Positions 52,980 to 62,001 of a DNA stretch of 64,000 nucleotides are shown here, in pieces (the stretch's first letter is position 1; each line of letters begins with the position of its first letter). The stretch is from Ilumatobacter sp. (GTDB taxonomy: Bacteria; Actinomycetota; Acidimicrobiia; Acidimicrobiales; Ilumatobacteraceae): assembly GCA_007693335.1 (NCBI GenBank), contig REDU01000070.1:23515-87514 (forward strand), given 5' to 3'. Under the pieces are notes generated by a model. It ran no database searches and was not told the origin of the DNA. It saw nothing but the letters and a program-made list of their open reading frames with translations. Made by a program: the position numbers and the translations under genes.

Positions 52980-54611
52980 TCAGATGACCGGCACTTCGAC
53001 GTGGCGCCCGAACACATCGCCCATCGCGCCCATCACCTCGCCCAGTGTCGCGTACACGCCCACGGCCTCGATCAGCGTGGGCATCAGGTTGATCTCGGGG
53101 TCGGCCGCCTCGGTGCGGAGCTTCGCGAGCGCGTTGGCGACAGCGGTCTCGTCGCGGTCGTCGCGCACCTTCTGGAGGCGCTTGAGCTGGCGGGCTTCGT
53201 CCTCGTTGGTGATCTGGAGCACCGGGATCTGTTCGTCGTCGTTGCCGTCGGTGAACCGGTTCACCCCGACGATGGTGCGACGGCCGTCGTTGAACGACCG
53301 CTCGAGGTCGTAGGCGGAGTCAGCGATGCGTCCCTGGAAGTAGTTCTCCTCGATGCCGGCGATGCACCCCTCGAGCATCGACCCACGGCCCAGCTCGTCG
53401 AGGTGGGCGAAGATCTCCTCGGCCTGTCGTTCCATCTCGTCGGTGAGCTCCTCGACGTACCACGAGCCGCCGAGTGGATCGGCCACGTGGGCCACGTTCG
53501 TCTCGTGGGCGATCACCTGCTGGGTGCGCAGGGCGATGCGTGCCGCCTTCTCGGTCGGGAGGGCGAGCGCTTCGTCCATCGAGTTGGTGTGGAGCGACTG
53601 CGTGCCGCCGAGCACCCCGGCCAGGGCCTCGATGGCGGTTCGCACGATGTTGACCTCGGGCTGCTGTGCGGTGAGCGACACGCCGGCCGTCTGGGTGTGG
53701 AAGCGCATCTGCATCGAGCGCTCGTTGGTGGCCCCGTAGCGCTCCTTCATCCAGCGCGCCCAGATCCGACGGGCGGCGCGGTACTTGGCGATCTCCTCGA
53801 AGAAGTCGATGTGCGCGTTGAAGAAGAAGCTGAGGCGTGGCGCGAAGGTGTCGATCGGGAGGCCTGCCTGCATCGCCAGCTCGACGTACGCGAAGCCGTT
53901 GGCCACCGTGAACGCCAGCTCCTCGGCGGCGGTGGAACCGGCCTCGCGGATGTGGTAGCCGGAGATCGACACCGAGTGCCAGCGGGGCATCTCGGCGGCG
54001 GTGAACGAGATGGTGTCACGCACCAGCCGCATCGACTGACGCGGTGGGAACACGAACTCCTTCTGTGCCTGGTACTCCTTCAAGATGTCGTTCTGCAGCG
54101 TGCCACCGAGCTTCGATCGGTGCACCCCCGCCTTCTCCGCCTGCGCCACGAACATCGCGAAGATCACCGCGGCCGGGCTGTTGATGGTCATCGACGTGGT
54201 GATCTCGCCGAGGTCGATACCGGCGTAGAGGTCCTCCATGTCGGCGAGGCTGTCGATGGCCACGCCGCAGCGGCCGACCTCGCCGATCGACATCGCATCG
54301 TCGGAGTCGAGGCCGAGCAGCGTGGGCATGTCGAACGCGGTCGAGAGACCGTCGCCGCCCGACTTGATGATCTCCTTGAACCGCCAGTTGGTGTCCTCGG
54401 CGGTGCCGAACCCGGCGAACATCCGCATCGTCCAGAGCTTGGACCGGTACATCGAGGCGTACGGGCCGCGGGTGTACGGGTACACACCCGGGAACTCCCC
54501 GTCGGCCGGGCCGTACACCGGCTCGAGCGGGATACCCGACATCGTGGTGAAGTCGGCGTCACGGGTCCGCGACGCGTCGTACGCCGCCTGCCACTGCTCT
54601 CGGGGGTCCAT
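52980..54611 (-). CDS. Acyl-CoA mutase large subunit (methylmalonyl-/isobutyryl-/2-hydroxyisobutyryl-CoA mutase family)
   Basis: 543 residues, TIM-barrel catalytic part without a B12 domain. Motifs: [69 protein letters not shown] and [15 protein letters not shown]. The family rearranges branched acyl-CoA carbon skeletons through radicals. The separate small subunit matches the two-piece mutases (isobutyryl, 2-hydroxyisobutyryl and some methylmalonyl). I cannot fix the substrate from residues alone. It is the first gene of a three-gene operon; an 18-bp palindrome covers its promoter. Confidence 0.87.
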   Translation of the reverse strand: MDPREQWQAAYDASRTRDADFTTMSGIPLEPVYGPADGEFPGVYPYTRGPYASMYRSKLWTMRMFAGFGTAEDTNWRFKEIIKSGGDGLSTAFDMPTLLGLDSDDAMSIGEVGRCGVAIDSLADMEDLYAGIDLGEITTSMTINSPAAVIFAMFVAQAEKAGVHRSKLGGTLQNDILKEYQAQKEFVFPPRQSMRLVRDTISFTAAEMPRWHSVSISGYHIREAGSTAAEELAFTVANGFAYVELAMQAGLPIDTFAPRLSFFFNAHIDFFEEIAKYRAARRIWARWMKERYGATNERSMQMRFHTQTAGVSLTAQQPEVNIVRTAIEALAGVLGGTQSLHTNSMDEALALPTEKAARIALRTQQVIAHETNVAHVADPLGGSWYVEELTDEMERQAEEIFAHLDELGRGSMLEGCIAGIEENYFQGRIADSAYDLERSFNDGRRTIVGVNRFTDGNDDEQIPVLQITNEDEARQLKRLQKVRDDRDETAVANALAKLRTEAADPEINLMPTLIEAVGVYATLGEVMGAMGDVFGRHVEVPVI

Positions 54612-54621
54612 CCGGTCAGTT

Positions 54622-54639
54622 TACTTTGATATCAAAGTA
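54622..54639. promoter_or_regulatory. 18-bp perfect palindrome, likely MarR-type operator
   Basis: TACTTTGATATCAAAGTA, an AT-rich perfect palindrome in very GC-rich DNA. It sits 11 nt upstream of the mutase start and about 80 nt downstream of the MarR gene stop. Size, symmetry and position fit a MarR dimer site. Confidence 0.8.
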
Positions 54640-54720
54640 GATGAAAGCGCGAACTGTCTGTGCGGAGCCCGTGGAAATGGCCGATTCCCGCGGACGGTTC
54701 GGAGGGGTGGCGCTCGTGCG

Positions 54721-55236
54721 TCAGGCGAAGTCGCGGAAGGCGCGGCGGACCTGCTTGAGGTGGGCGTAGAGGTCGGCGGAGTCGTCGTGGTCGAGTGGCC
54801 AGGCGGCGAACACGAGCTCGTTGAGCTGATCGGTGGCGGCCACGGCTCGGCGGCGACCCTCGTCGGTGATGGTCGCCATCACGCTGCGCCCGTCGGCGGG
54901 GTTCGGGCTGCGCTCGACCAGACCGTCCTCCTCGAGCCGGCTCACGGCGTTGGTGACGCTGGCCGGGTGCACCTGCAGCCGCTCGCCCACCTTGCCGACC
55001 GGGAGCGCGCCGGTGCGGGTGAAGTGCAGCAGCATCAGCACCTCGTAGCGAGCGAACGTGAGACCGAACGGCTTGAGGACGCGCTCGACCTCGCTCAGCA
55101 CGATCTGCTGCACCCGCATGATCGACGTGACGGCTCCCATCCCGTCGACGGCGGAGCTCCAGCCGTGCCGGGCCCAGTTCTCGCGCGCCGCGTCGATCGG
55201 GTCGAGCGCGAGCCGTGGTTCGTCCGGCGATGGCAT
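54721..55236 (-). CDS. MarR-family transcriptional regulator
   Basis: 171 residues. Helix-turn-helix and wing: LTFARYEVLMLLHFT, VGKVGERLQVHPASVTNAVSRLEEDGLVERSPNPADGRSV (wing Asp-x-Arg present). N-terminal ~30 residues extend the dimerisation region. It lies directly upstream of the acyl-CoA mutase operon on the same strand, with the palindrome between; ligand might be an acyl-CoA (inference). Confidence 0.9.
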   Translation of the reverse strand: MPSPDEPRLALDPIDAARENWARHGWSSAVDGMGAVTSIMRVQQIVLSEVERVLKPFGLTFARYEVLMLLHFTRTGALPVGKVGERLQVHPASVTNAVSRLEEDGLVERSPNPADGRSVMATITDEGRRRAVAATDQLNELVFAAWPLDHDDSADLYAHLKQVRRAFRDFA

Positions 55237-55265
55237 GGTCGGCGACGGTAGCCGCCGCGCGCCGG

Positions 55266-55436
55266 TCAGTCGGGCAGCTTGTCGGCGGCCTTCTTGGCCG
55301 CATCGGCCGCCGAGTCGACCTTGTCGCCGTGCGATCCGGCCTTGCCCTTGACGGCCTTGGCGCCGGTGTCGATCCCGTCCTTGATCGGCTTCTTCTTGCC
55401 CTTGGTCAGGCTGGACAGTTTGTCGGCGATTCCCAT
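55266..55436 (-). CDS. Small Lys-rich protein, MT0933-antitoxin-like
   Basis: 56 residues, too short for ordinary ORF cut-offs. It begins MGIADKLSSLTKGKKK and continues with alternating Lys/Asp/Gly/Ala to AAKKAADKLPD. Composition, length and the KxGxKAVKGKAG pattern resemble the MT0933-like antitoxin family of actinobacteria. No toxin gene is adjacent, so the antitoxin label may be only a family name. Start ATG 55436 lacks a strong ribosome site. Confidence 0.65.
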   Translation of the reverse strand: MGIADKLSSLTKGKKKPIKDGIDTGAKAVKGKAGSHGDKVDSAADAAKKAADKLPD

Positions 55437-55499
55437 CCGCTTAGTGTGCCAGATTCAGTACGGAAGCACGCGACCGTGGACGTCGACGAGGAGGATCAC

Positions 55500-56342
55500 G
55501 TGACAGCTGGAGACGACGCGTTCGAGACGATCCGGATGGAGCAGTTCGAGAGCGGGGTGTGTCGTATCACCCTGGATCGCCCCGAGGCGCGCAACGCCCA
55601 GGACAAGCAGATGACCTACGAGCTCAACCGGGCGTTCGACCACGCCGCCGGTGATCGGGCGGCGAAGGTGGTCGTGCTGGCCGGCGCCGGCCCCCACTTC
55701 AACGCCGGTCACGATCTGCGCGACCGGTCGAAGATCGCCGGCTTCGACTCGGTGTCGACGTGGCGGGAGTTCGATGCCCCCGGCGCCGAGGGATGGATGG
55801 CCGCCGAGCACGAGCTCTACCTGCAGATGTGCCTGCGATGGCGCGACTTCCCCAAACCCACCATCGCCCAGGTGCACGGCCGCACGATCGCCGGCGGGCT
55901 GATGCTGATGTGGGTGTGCGATCTGATCGTGGCGGCCGACGACGCCACCTTCAGCGATCCGACCGTGGCGTTCGGCGTGAACGGCGTGGAGTACTTCGCC
56001 CACCCGTGGGAGCTCGGGCCCCGCAAGGCCAAGGAGCTGCTCTTCACCGGTGACGAGCTGTCGGCCGCCGACGCGCTCTCACTCGGGATGGTGAACCGCG
56101 TCGTGCCGCGCGACGAGCTCGAGGCGGTCACGCTCGCCCTGGCGGAGAAGATCGCGACGAAGTCGTCGATGGGGCTCAAGCTGGCCAAGCAGTCGGTGAA
56201 CCAGGCGGTCGACGCGCAGGGGTTCCGTACCGCGCTGAACGCCGCGATGTCGTTGCAGCAGCTCGGGCACTCGAACAACCAACAGGTGCACGGCATGCCG
56301 ATCGACCCGGCCGGCCTGCCACCGTCGATGCGCCCCCGTTGA
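55500..56342 (+). CDS. Enoyl-CoA hydratase/isomerase
   Basis: 280 residues, crotonase fold, GTG start with GAGGAGG upstream. ITLDRPEARNAQ, oxyanion segment AGPHFNAGHDLRD, second oxyanion Gly in AGGLMLMWVCDLIVAADDATF. Hydrates enoyl-CoA or isomerises double bonds. The usual Glu of the first active position is not obvious in VNGVEYFAHPWELGPRKAKEL, so a non-standard reaction is possible. Followed 54 nt later by a carotenoid oxygenase. Confidence 0.87.
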   Translation: MTAGDDAFETIRMEQFESGVCRITLDRPEARNAQDKQMTYELNRAFDHAAGDRAAKVVVLAGAGPHFNAGHDLRDRSKIAGFDSVSTWREFDAPGAEGWMAAEHELYLQMCLRWRDFPKPTIAQVHGRTIAGGLMLMWVCDLIVAADDATFSDPTVAFGVNGVEYFAHPWELGPRKAKELLFTGDELSAADALSLGMVNRVVPRDELEAVTLALAEKIATKSSMGLKLAKQSVNQAVDAQGFRTALNAAMSLQQLGHSNNQQVHGMPIDPAGLPPSMRPR

Positions 56343-56396
56343 CATCGTCCCCGGGATCAATTCCACTGTTATTGCCAGCTGGCCCGAGGAGTTCCC

Positions 56397-57782
56397 ATGA
56401 CCGACACCCGCCCCACCACGTCGCGCTATCTCGACGGGAACTACGCACCCGTGAGCGAGGAGGTCACGGCGTTCGACCTGCCGGTGATCGGCGAGCTCCC
56501 CGTCGAGCTCTCCGGTCGCTATCTGCGCAACGGACCGAACCCGATCGGCACGGTCGATCCCTCCACGCACCACTGGTTCGTGGGCGACGGCATGGTGCAC
56601 GGCATCCGGCTGCACGAGGGTCGGGCCGAGTGGTACCGCAACCGCTACGTCGGGTCGGCCACCGTCGCGCAGCACCGGGGCGGCCCCGACATCGCCGGAC
56701 CGAACTGGAACGGCAGCGCGGGCGGCCCGAACACCAACGTGGGCGGATTCGCCGGCACCACGTGGGCGATGGTCGAGGCGGGCGCCTGCCCGGTCGAGCT
56801 GACCTACGACCTCGACACGATCGGCCGCAACGACTTCTCCGGCACCCTGCCCGGTGCCTTCACCGCCCATCCCAAGATCGATCCCGTCACCGGTGAGATG
56901 CACGCGATGGTCTACGCGTGGGCCGAGTGGCTCGACCACGTGCAGTACGTGGTGGTCGGCACCGACGGCCGGGTCCGTCACACCCTCGATGTGCCGCTCC
57001 CGGGGATGACGATGATGCACGACATGTCGCTGACCGAGCGTTACGCGGTGGTGTACGACCAGCCCTGCACCGTCGATCTCGACCTGGCGTTCGCCGGGCG
57101 CTTCCCGTTCCGCTGGGATCCGGAGTACGGCAATCGCGTCGGGCTCCTCCCGCGGGAGGGCACGGCCGACCAGATCGTGTGGATCGACGTGCCGCTCGGC
57201 TACTCGTTCCACCCGATGAACGCCCACGACGCGCCCGATGGTTCGGTGGTGATCGACCTCTGCGTGTACGACCGCATGTTCGACACCGACCTGCTCGGTC
57301 CCTTCGGCGACGGCATGGCACGGCTCGAGCGATGGGTGCTGAACCCGGCCACCCGCACGGTGTCGACCACGGTGATCGACGAGACCCCCAACGAGTTCCC
57401 ACGCCACCGCGGTGCCCTGACCGCTTCGGCGCACCGCTACGGCTATTGCGCTCAGCCGTCCGCCGATCCTGCCGCCGGGTGGCCCACGCTCAAGCACGAT
57501 CTGCAGACCGGCACCCGCACGGTGTTCGACCACGGCCCGGGCCGCGCTGCCGGTGAGCCGGTGTTCGTGCCCCGGCCCGGGAGCGATCCCGTCGAGGCCG
57601 AGGACGACGGCTGGCTCGTCACCTTCGTGCACGACGTGGGTGAGGGCACCGCCGAGTTCGTGGTGCTCGATGCCCGCGACTTCGATCGTGGCTGTGTCGC
57701 CCGGGTCCCGCTGCCCCAACGGATCCCGTTCGGGTTCCACGGCAACTGGGTGAGTGATCGGGCGGTGCCGCCGCCGACGTGA
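56397..57782 (+). CDS. Carotenoid/stilbene cleavage oxygenase (RPE65 family)
   Basis: 461 residues, seven-bladed propeller with four iron His: His158 (AHPK), His208 (MHDM), His272 (FHPMNA) and His448 (FHGNW). The family cleaves C=C bonds of apocarotenoids or stilbenes, without cofactors other than Fe(II) and O2. N-terminal signature RYLRNGPNPIG. GAGGAG precedes the ATG. The substrate cannot be told; bacterial actinobacterial members include both apocarotenoid and lignostilbene types. Confidence 0.9.
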   Translation: MTDTRPTTSRYLDGNYAPVSEEVTAFDLPVIGELPVELSGRYLRNGPNPIGTVDPSTHHWFVGDGMVHGIRLHEGRAEWYRNRYVGSATVAQHRGGPDIAGPNWNGSAGGPNTNVGGFAGTTWAMVEAGACPVELTYDLDTIGRNDFSGTLPGAFTAHPKIDPVTGEMHAMVYAWAEWLDHVQYVVVGTDGRVRHTLDVPLPGMTMMHDMSLTERYAVVYDQPCTVDLDLAFAGRFPFRWDPEYGNRVGLLPREGTADQIVWIDVPLGYSFHPMNAHDAPDGSVVIDLCVYDRMFDTDLLGPFGDGMARLERWVLNPATRTVSTTVIDETPNEFPRHRGALTASAHRYGYCAQPSADPAAGWPTLKHDLQTGTRTVFDHGPGRAAGEPVFVPRPGSDPVEAEDDGWLVTFVHDVGEGTAEFVVLDARDFDRGCVARVPLPQRIPFGFHGNWVSDRAVPPPT

Positions 57783-57805
57783 GCCGGCCCACGCCACGCA
57801 TCGGT

Positions 57806-59248
57806 TCAGCGGTACTCGCGCGCCGCCTGATCGTACGCAGCGATCACCGCCACGACGGTGAGCCCGACGAGGGCGATCAGGCCCACGATGGTGACGGCGT
57901 GCAGCTCGATCTCGGAACCGCGCTGGCCCGGGTTGGCGAAGCCCGGGCCGACCGGAGCGTCGCCGAGGCCCAGCAGGGTCGACAGTGCGAGCCAGACCGA
58001 GACGGTCATCCCGCCGATGGCGAGTCCGAGTCCGTAGCGACGCACGAGCAGGAACCCGATCACGCCGGTGTAGGCGAGCAGGCCGAGTTGCACGAGGCGT
58101 CCGACCACGAACCAGGTCGGCAACCCGAGTCCGCCGCTGCCGGGGCTCCAGTTGTCGTCGAGGGTGGCGGTGCCCTGGGGGATCAGGGGGCCGGCGGCGG
58201 CGATCACGGCGGCCACGGCACCGAGTGAGGCGATCCAGGGATTGAGCCCGCGACGTCGGTCACGACCGGCGCTCGCCAGTGACACGGCGAACGTCAAGAA
58301 CCCGAGCACCCCGGCCGCCAACAGCACCCAGTAGCCGACGTCGCGGGTGATCGTGACCGTGAACGCCTCGGTGGTGGGTCGGCTCACGGCGTCGACAGCC
58401 GATTCGATCGGCCGCTCCGACAAACCGATCGTGAGGGCGACCCATCCGGTGATGGCGAGCCCGGCGCCCCCGGCGAGGCCGGCGGCCCATCGCTGCCGGA
58501 ACCCCGCCCCGATCACACCGGCCAGCAGCATCACCAGGGCCACGATCATGGCGCCGGGGAGGTTGGTGCCCAGGTCGGCCACGAGCCAGTCGCCGGTGTC
58601 GAACGCAGGTGTGCGGGCGTCGGTGCGGATGGCGATCACCCGGGTGAACATCCCGAACAGCGCGGTCATGCCGGCCACGAGTCCCAATCCCGAGACCACG
58701 CCGATGCGGAAACCGCCGAGCGCGCCGGTGCCGTCGGCTGGATCGCTCAGCAGCGGCGCAGTGGCCGGCGGCAGCTGGTCGGTGGCGGTGCCGGCGACCA
58801 CGGTCGTGGTGGCGCCGCTCGTGCCGGCGCTCGGCGACGGCCCAGCGACCGGTGCAGCGGGAGTGTCGCGCAACAGGTCGGGTTCGTCGAGTGCCAGGTC
58901 GTAGAGCTGCGGGGCCCCGACCGGAGCCGGCATCGGCCCGGTCGACGACGTGTCGTCGTCCTCGTCGTCCTCGTCGTCCTCGTCGTTCTCGCTACCTGGG
59001 TCGCCATCGTCGCCAGCAGCATCGTCGCCGTCAGCATCGTCGGCGCCGCCGTCGGGGGGAGCCGGGAGATCGACCGTGACCGGGAGCTCCGCGGTGGCCG
59101 GAGGGTCTGGCAGCTGGTCGTTGCCACCGGTGTCGTCCACGACGGCGATGGGTTGGGTGGCCTCGACGGCCGGCTCGAGCGCCCCGCCACACTCGGCGCA
59201 GAACTTCTGGCCGAGGCGTGCCTCGGTGCCGCACCGGTTGCAGAACAT
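57806..59248 (-). CDS. Zinc-ribbon multi-pass membrane protein of unknown function
   Basis: 480 residues. N-terminal zinc ribbon with two CxxC pairs (CNRCG, CAECG). A low-complexity acidic linker with long Asp/Glu/Thr runs follows (about 40-170). The C-terminal half has about eight membrane helices (LGLVAGMTALFGMF; AMIVALVMLLAGVIG; and so on). The function is unknown. ATG 59248 was chosen because the zinc ribbon starts at once; further upstream the frame is Arg-rich. Confidence 0.75.
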   Translation of the reverse strand: MFCNRCGTEARLGQKFCAECGGALEPAVEATQPIAVVDDTGGNDQLPDPPATAELPVTVDLPAPPDGGADDADGDDAAGDDGDPGSENDEDDEDDEDDDTSSTGPMPAPVGAPQLYDLALDEPDLLRDTPAAPVAGPSPSAGTSGATTTVVAGTATDQLPPATAPLLSDPADGTGALGGFRIGVVSGLGLVAGMTALFGMFTRVIAIRTDARTPAFDTGDWLVADLGTNLPGAMIVALVMLLAGVIGAGFRQRWAAGLAGGAGLAITGWVALTIGLSERPIESAVDAVSRPTTEAFTVTITRDVGYWVLLAAGVLGFLTFAVSLASAGRDRRRGLNPWIASLGAVAAVIAAAGPLIPQGTATLDDNWSPGSGGLGLPTWFVVGRLVQLGLLAYTGVIGFLLVRRYGLGLAIGGMTVSVWLALSTLLGLGDAPVGPGFANPGQRGSEIELHAVTIVGLIALVGLTVVAVIAAYDQAAREYR

Positions 59249-59339
59249 CCTCCGGATGCTACGAGCCCGATCGTGCGGCGTGCGTCCACCCGGAGGGGAC
59301 ACGGTGTGTTCCGGCCGCCGGCTCGCGAGAATCAGGTGC

Positions 59340-60359
59340 GTGTCCGGCCGCTTCGCACCCTCGCCGACCGGCGATCTCCATCTCGGCAATCTCCGGACCG
59401 GACTGCTCGCGTGGCTCCTCGCGCGTTCGGAGGACCGTGGATTCCTCGTGCGGATGGAGGATCTCGACCGTGTCACATCGTCGACCGATCACGAACGCTC
59501 GCAGCTCGCCGACCTGGCGGCGCTGGGTCTCGACCACGACGGCCTCGTGGTGCGCCAGAGTGATCGGTTCGCCCTCTACGACGACGTGATCGCTGATCTC
59601 ACGGCGGCCGGTTCGGTCTACCCGTGCTGGTGCAGTCGACGGGACGTGGCTGCCGAGATCGAGGCAGCCGCGAACGCACCCCACGGGTCCACCGGTCACG
59701 CCGATCACTCAGGGCTCGCCGGTTCGGACGATGTCGACGTCTCGACGGTCGAGTGGATCGGCGAGCCGGTACGCGCCTACCCGGGCACGTGTCGGGACCT
59801 CTCGAACGCGCAGCGGGCCGAACGGGAGGCGACCGGTCGGCCGCCGGCATTGCGGTTGCGGGCCCACGATGTGGTGGTCGAGGTGCACGATCGGCTGTGG
59901 GGAACCCGCCGCGGCCTCGTCGACGACGTGGTGCTCCGCCGCGGCGACGGTGTACCGGCCTACAACCTGGCGGTGGTGGTGGACGACCACCTGCAGGGGG
60001 TCACCCAGGTCGTCCGGGGCGACGATCTGCTGTCGTCCACGCCCCGCCATGTGCATCTCCAGCGTCTCTTGGGCTTCGACACCCCCCAGTACGTGCACGT
60101 GCCGCTGGTGCTCGGTGCCGACGGTGAACGCCTGGCCAAGCGCCACGGGGCGATCACGTTGTCGGACGTCCGCGAGCGGGGGCTCGGACCAGCCACCGTG
60201 CTCCGGGCGCTCGCACGCTCGCTGGGCCTCGACGTGGACGATCGCAGCGAGACCGCCGTCGAGCTCCTCGAGGCAGCGGACACCTTCGACCTCGGTCGAG
60301 TGCCACGGGTGCCCGTCACACTCGACGAGCAGCTCGATCTGCGACGATCTCCGACGTGA
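59340..60359 (+). CDS. gluQ: Glutamyl-Q tRNA(Asp) synthetase
   Basis: 339 residues from GTG 59340. Class I synthetase catalytic core without an anticodon-binding domain: RFAPSPTGDLHLGNLRTGLLAWL (HIGH-type), a Cys pair in YPCWCSRRD, RAYPGTCRD for zinc, VVVDDHLQGVTQVVRGDDLL and the KMSKS-type LAKRHGAITL. It attaches glutamate to queuosine in tRNA-Asp rather than charging tRNA-Glu. Its presence implies that the cell has queuosine. Confidence 0.88.
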   Translation: MSGRFAPSPTGDLHLGNLRTGLLAWLLARSEDRGFLVRMEDLDRVTSSTDHERSQLADLAALGLDHDGLVVRQSDRFALYDDVIADLTAAGSVYPCWCSRRDVAAEIEAAANAPHGSTGHADHSGLAGSDDVDVSTVEWIGEPVRAYPGTCRDLSNAQRAEREATGRPPALRLRAHDVVVEVHDRLWGTRRGLVDDVVLRRGDGVPAYNLAVVVDDHLQGVTQVVRGDDLLSSTPRHVHLQRLLGFDTPQYVHVPLVLGADGERLAKRHGAITLSDVRERGLGPATVLRALARSLGLDVDDRSETAVELLEAADTFDLGRVPRVPVTLDEQLDLRRSPT

Positions 60360-60976
60360 GCGACCCGGTGCCCGATGCGATCGACGATCTCGAGCGGGTG
60401 CTCGGCTATCGCGACGCCGTCGACGATGCCGGGGACGGCGGTGCGGTCGACCTGGTCGGTCCTGAGCTGGTGCAGCTGCCCTGCTGGACGCCGCGCTTCT
60501 GCCAGGCCCTGATCCGCGCGGCCGAAGCGGTCGGTGGGTTCGCGCCCGATCCCGACGACCCGGTGCCCGGCCACGAGGTGTCGCTCGCGACGATCAGCCC
60601 AGCGCTGTTCGGCGCGGTGCAGGACGATTTCGGCCGGCGCATCTGGCCGCGGCTCCGAGAGGTGTGGCCGCACATCGACTATCACGGCATCCGCGACGTG
60701 TTCGTCATCCGCTACACCCTCGGCGAGCAGGAGACGCTCCGGCTGCACCACGACGTGGCCCAGGTCTCTGCATCGATCAAGCTCTCCGATCAGCACGAGG
60801 GCGCCGAGTTGTGGTTCCCCCGGCAGCGCGTCGACAACGTCTCGCAGCCGGTCGGGTCGATGCTCGCCTGGCCGTCGCTGGTGACCCATCCCCACGAGGT
60901 CCGGCCGCTGCGCAGCGGGGTGAAGTACGGCGCCACCGTCTGGTTCGAGCTCCCCGGCGACGTGCTGATGGCCTGA
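60356..60976 (+). CDS. Fe(II)/2-oxoglutarate dioxygenase-like protein
   Basis: 206 residues. Iron triad candidates His131-x-Asp133 (LHHDVAQ) and His178 or His180 (VTHPHEVRPL), and Lys190 as 2-oxoglutarate anchor (VKYGATVWFELP), the pattern of prolyl-hydroxylase-like dioxygenases. It overlaps gluQ by GTGA. Possibly a hydroxylase of a translation factor, ribosomal protein or small molecule; that is a guess based on the neighbour. Confidence 0.75.
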   Translation: MSDPVPDAIDDLERVLGYRDAVDDAGDGGAVDLVGPELVQLPCWTPRFCQALIRAAEAVGGFAPDPDDPVPGHEVSLATISPALFGAVQDDFGRRIWPRLREVWPHIDYHGIRDVFVIRYTLGEQETLRLHHDVAQVSASIKLSDQHEGAELWFPRQRVDNVSQPVGSMLAWPSLVTHPHEVRPLRSGVKYGATVWFELPGDVLMA

Positions 60977-61059
60977 TCGCGCCCCGGGTCGACCACCCGA
61001 TGGGTGGAATCGGATGTGGTGCCCGCTGGCTCGCCGTGGTCATTGCTAGCCTCGACGCG

Positions 61060-61995
61060 GTGATCCGTCGGCCAACCAATGTTCTCGTGCTCGGGATCGC
61101 CGCGCTGGCGCTCACGGCCTGTTCGACCACGGCGTTGAGCAGCTCGCCGGTTCCGCCCACCGTGCCGCCCACGGTCGCGTCCACCACCGAGGTCCCCGAG
61201 ACCACCGAGGTCGAGGAGGTCCCCGAGACCACCGAGGCGCCCGAGACCACCGAGGTCGACGAGGTCGACGAGGTCGAGGCGGTCCCCGAGACCACCGAGA
61301 GCACCACGAGCACACTGCCCCACAACGTGGTCATGGTCGACCAGCTCGACCCGCCGCTCGAGGTGCTCGGCACCAGCTCGGGGTCGGAGACCGCTCGACT
61401 CCAGGAACGACTGCTCGAGCTCGGGTTCTGGGTGCAGTCGGTCGACGGCAACTACGGCCTCACGACCCGGCAGGCCGTGATGGCGTTCCAGAAGTTCCTC
61501 GGGCTCACCACCGACGGTGTGGTCGGCCCCGAGACCGCGCACTACCTCACCCATCTCACCGAGCGCCCGCGCGGCCGCGCCGACGCCGGCACCCTCGTCG
61601 AGGTCGACAAGTCCAAGCAGCTGCTGTTCTTCGTGATCGACGGCAAGACCGAATGGATCCTCAACACCTCGACGGGCACCGAGGTGCCCTACGAGCGTCC
61701 CAACTCGAACGATCCAGCGATCATCGAGCGGGGTTCGTCGGTCACCCCCACCGGGCTCTTCGGCGTCGACCGCCAGCGGCCCGAGGGCTGGTGGGAGGGC
61801 GATCTCGGTGAGATCTACCGACCGAAGTACTTCGTGGGCGGAGTGGCCGTGCACGGCTCGAACAGCATCCCGAACTACCCGGCGTCACACGGGTGCGTGC
61901 GCGTGAGCGTGCCGGCCATGGACTGGATCTGGGAGAACGAACTCATGCCGATGCGTTCCCCCGTCTGGGTCCACGGCGAGATCCCCGCCTCCTGA
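61060..61995 (+). CDS. L,D-transpeptidase lipoprotein with peptidoglycan-binding domain
   Basis: 311 residues from GTG 61060. Lipobox LTAC, then a ~60-residue Glu/Thr/Val/Pro repeat linker (PETTEVEEVPETTEAPETTEV). Peptidoglycan-binding domain (ARLQERLLELGFWVQSVDGNYGLTTRQAVMAFQ) and YkuD domain with HGSNSIPNYPASHGCVRVS (catalytic Cys). It forms 3-3 peptide cross-links in the cell wall. TAGCCT 7 nt before the GTG suggests a leaderless mRNA. Confidence 0.88.
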   Translation: MIRRPTNVLVLGIAALALTACSTTALSSSPVPPTVPPTVASTTEVPETTEVEEVPETTEAPETTEVDEVDEVEAVPETTESTTSTLPHNVVMVDQLDPPLEVLGTSSGSETARLQERLLELGFWVQSVDGNYGLTTRQAVMAFQKFLGLTTDGVVGPETAHYLTHLTERPRGRADAGTLVEVDKSKQLLFFVIDGKTEWILNTSTGTEVPYERPNSNDPAIIERGSSVTPTGLFGVDRQRPEGWWEGDLGEIYRPKYFVGGVAVHGSNSIPNYPASHGCVRVSVPAMDWIWENELMPMRSPVWVHGEIPAS

Positions 61996-62001
61996 CGACC
62001 G

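Noticed and set aside
56339..56372. TTGACA overlapping the enoyl-CoA hydratase stop as a promoter for the carotenoid oxygenase
   Set aside because: No -10-like hexamer at 16-19 nt; the first candidate lies about 22 nt away.
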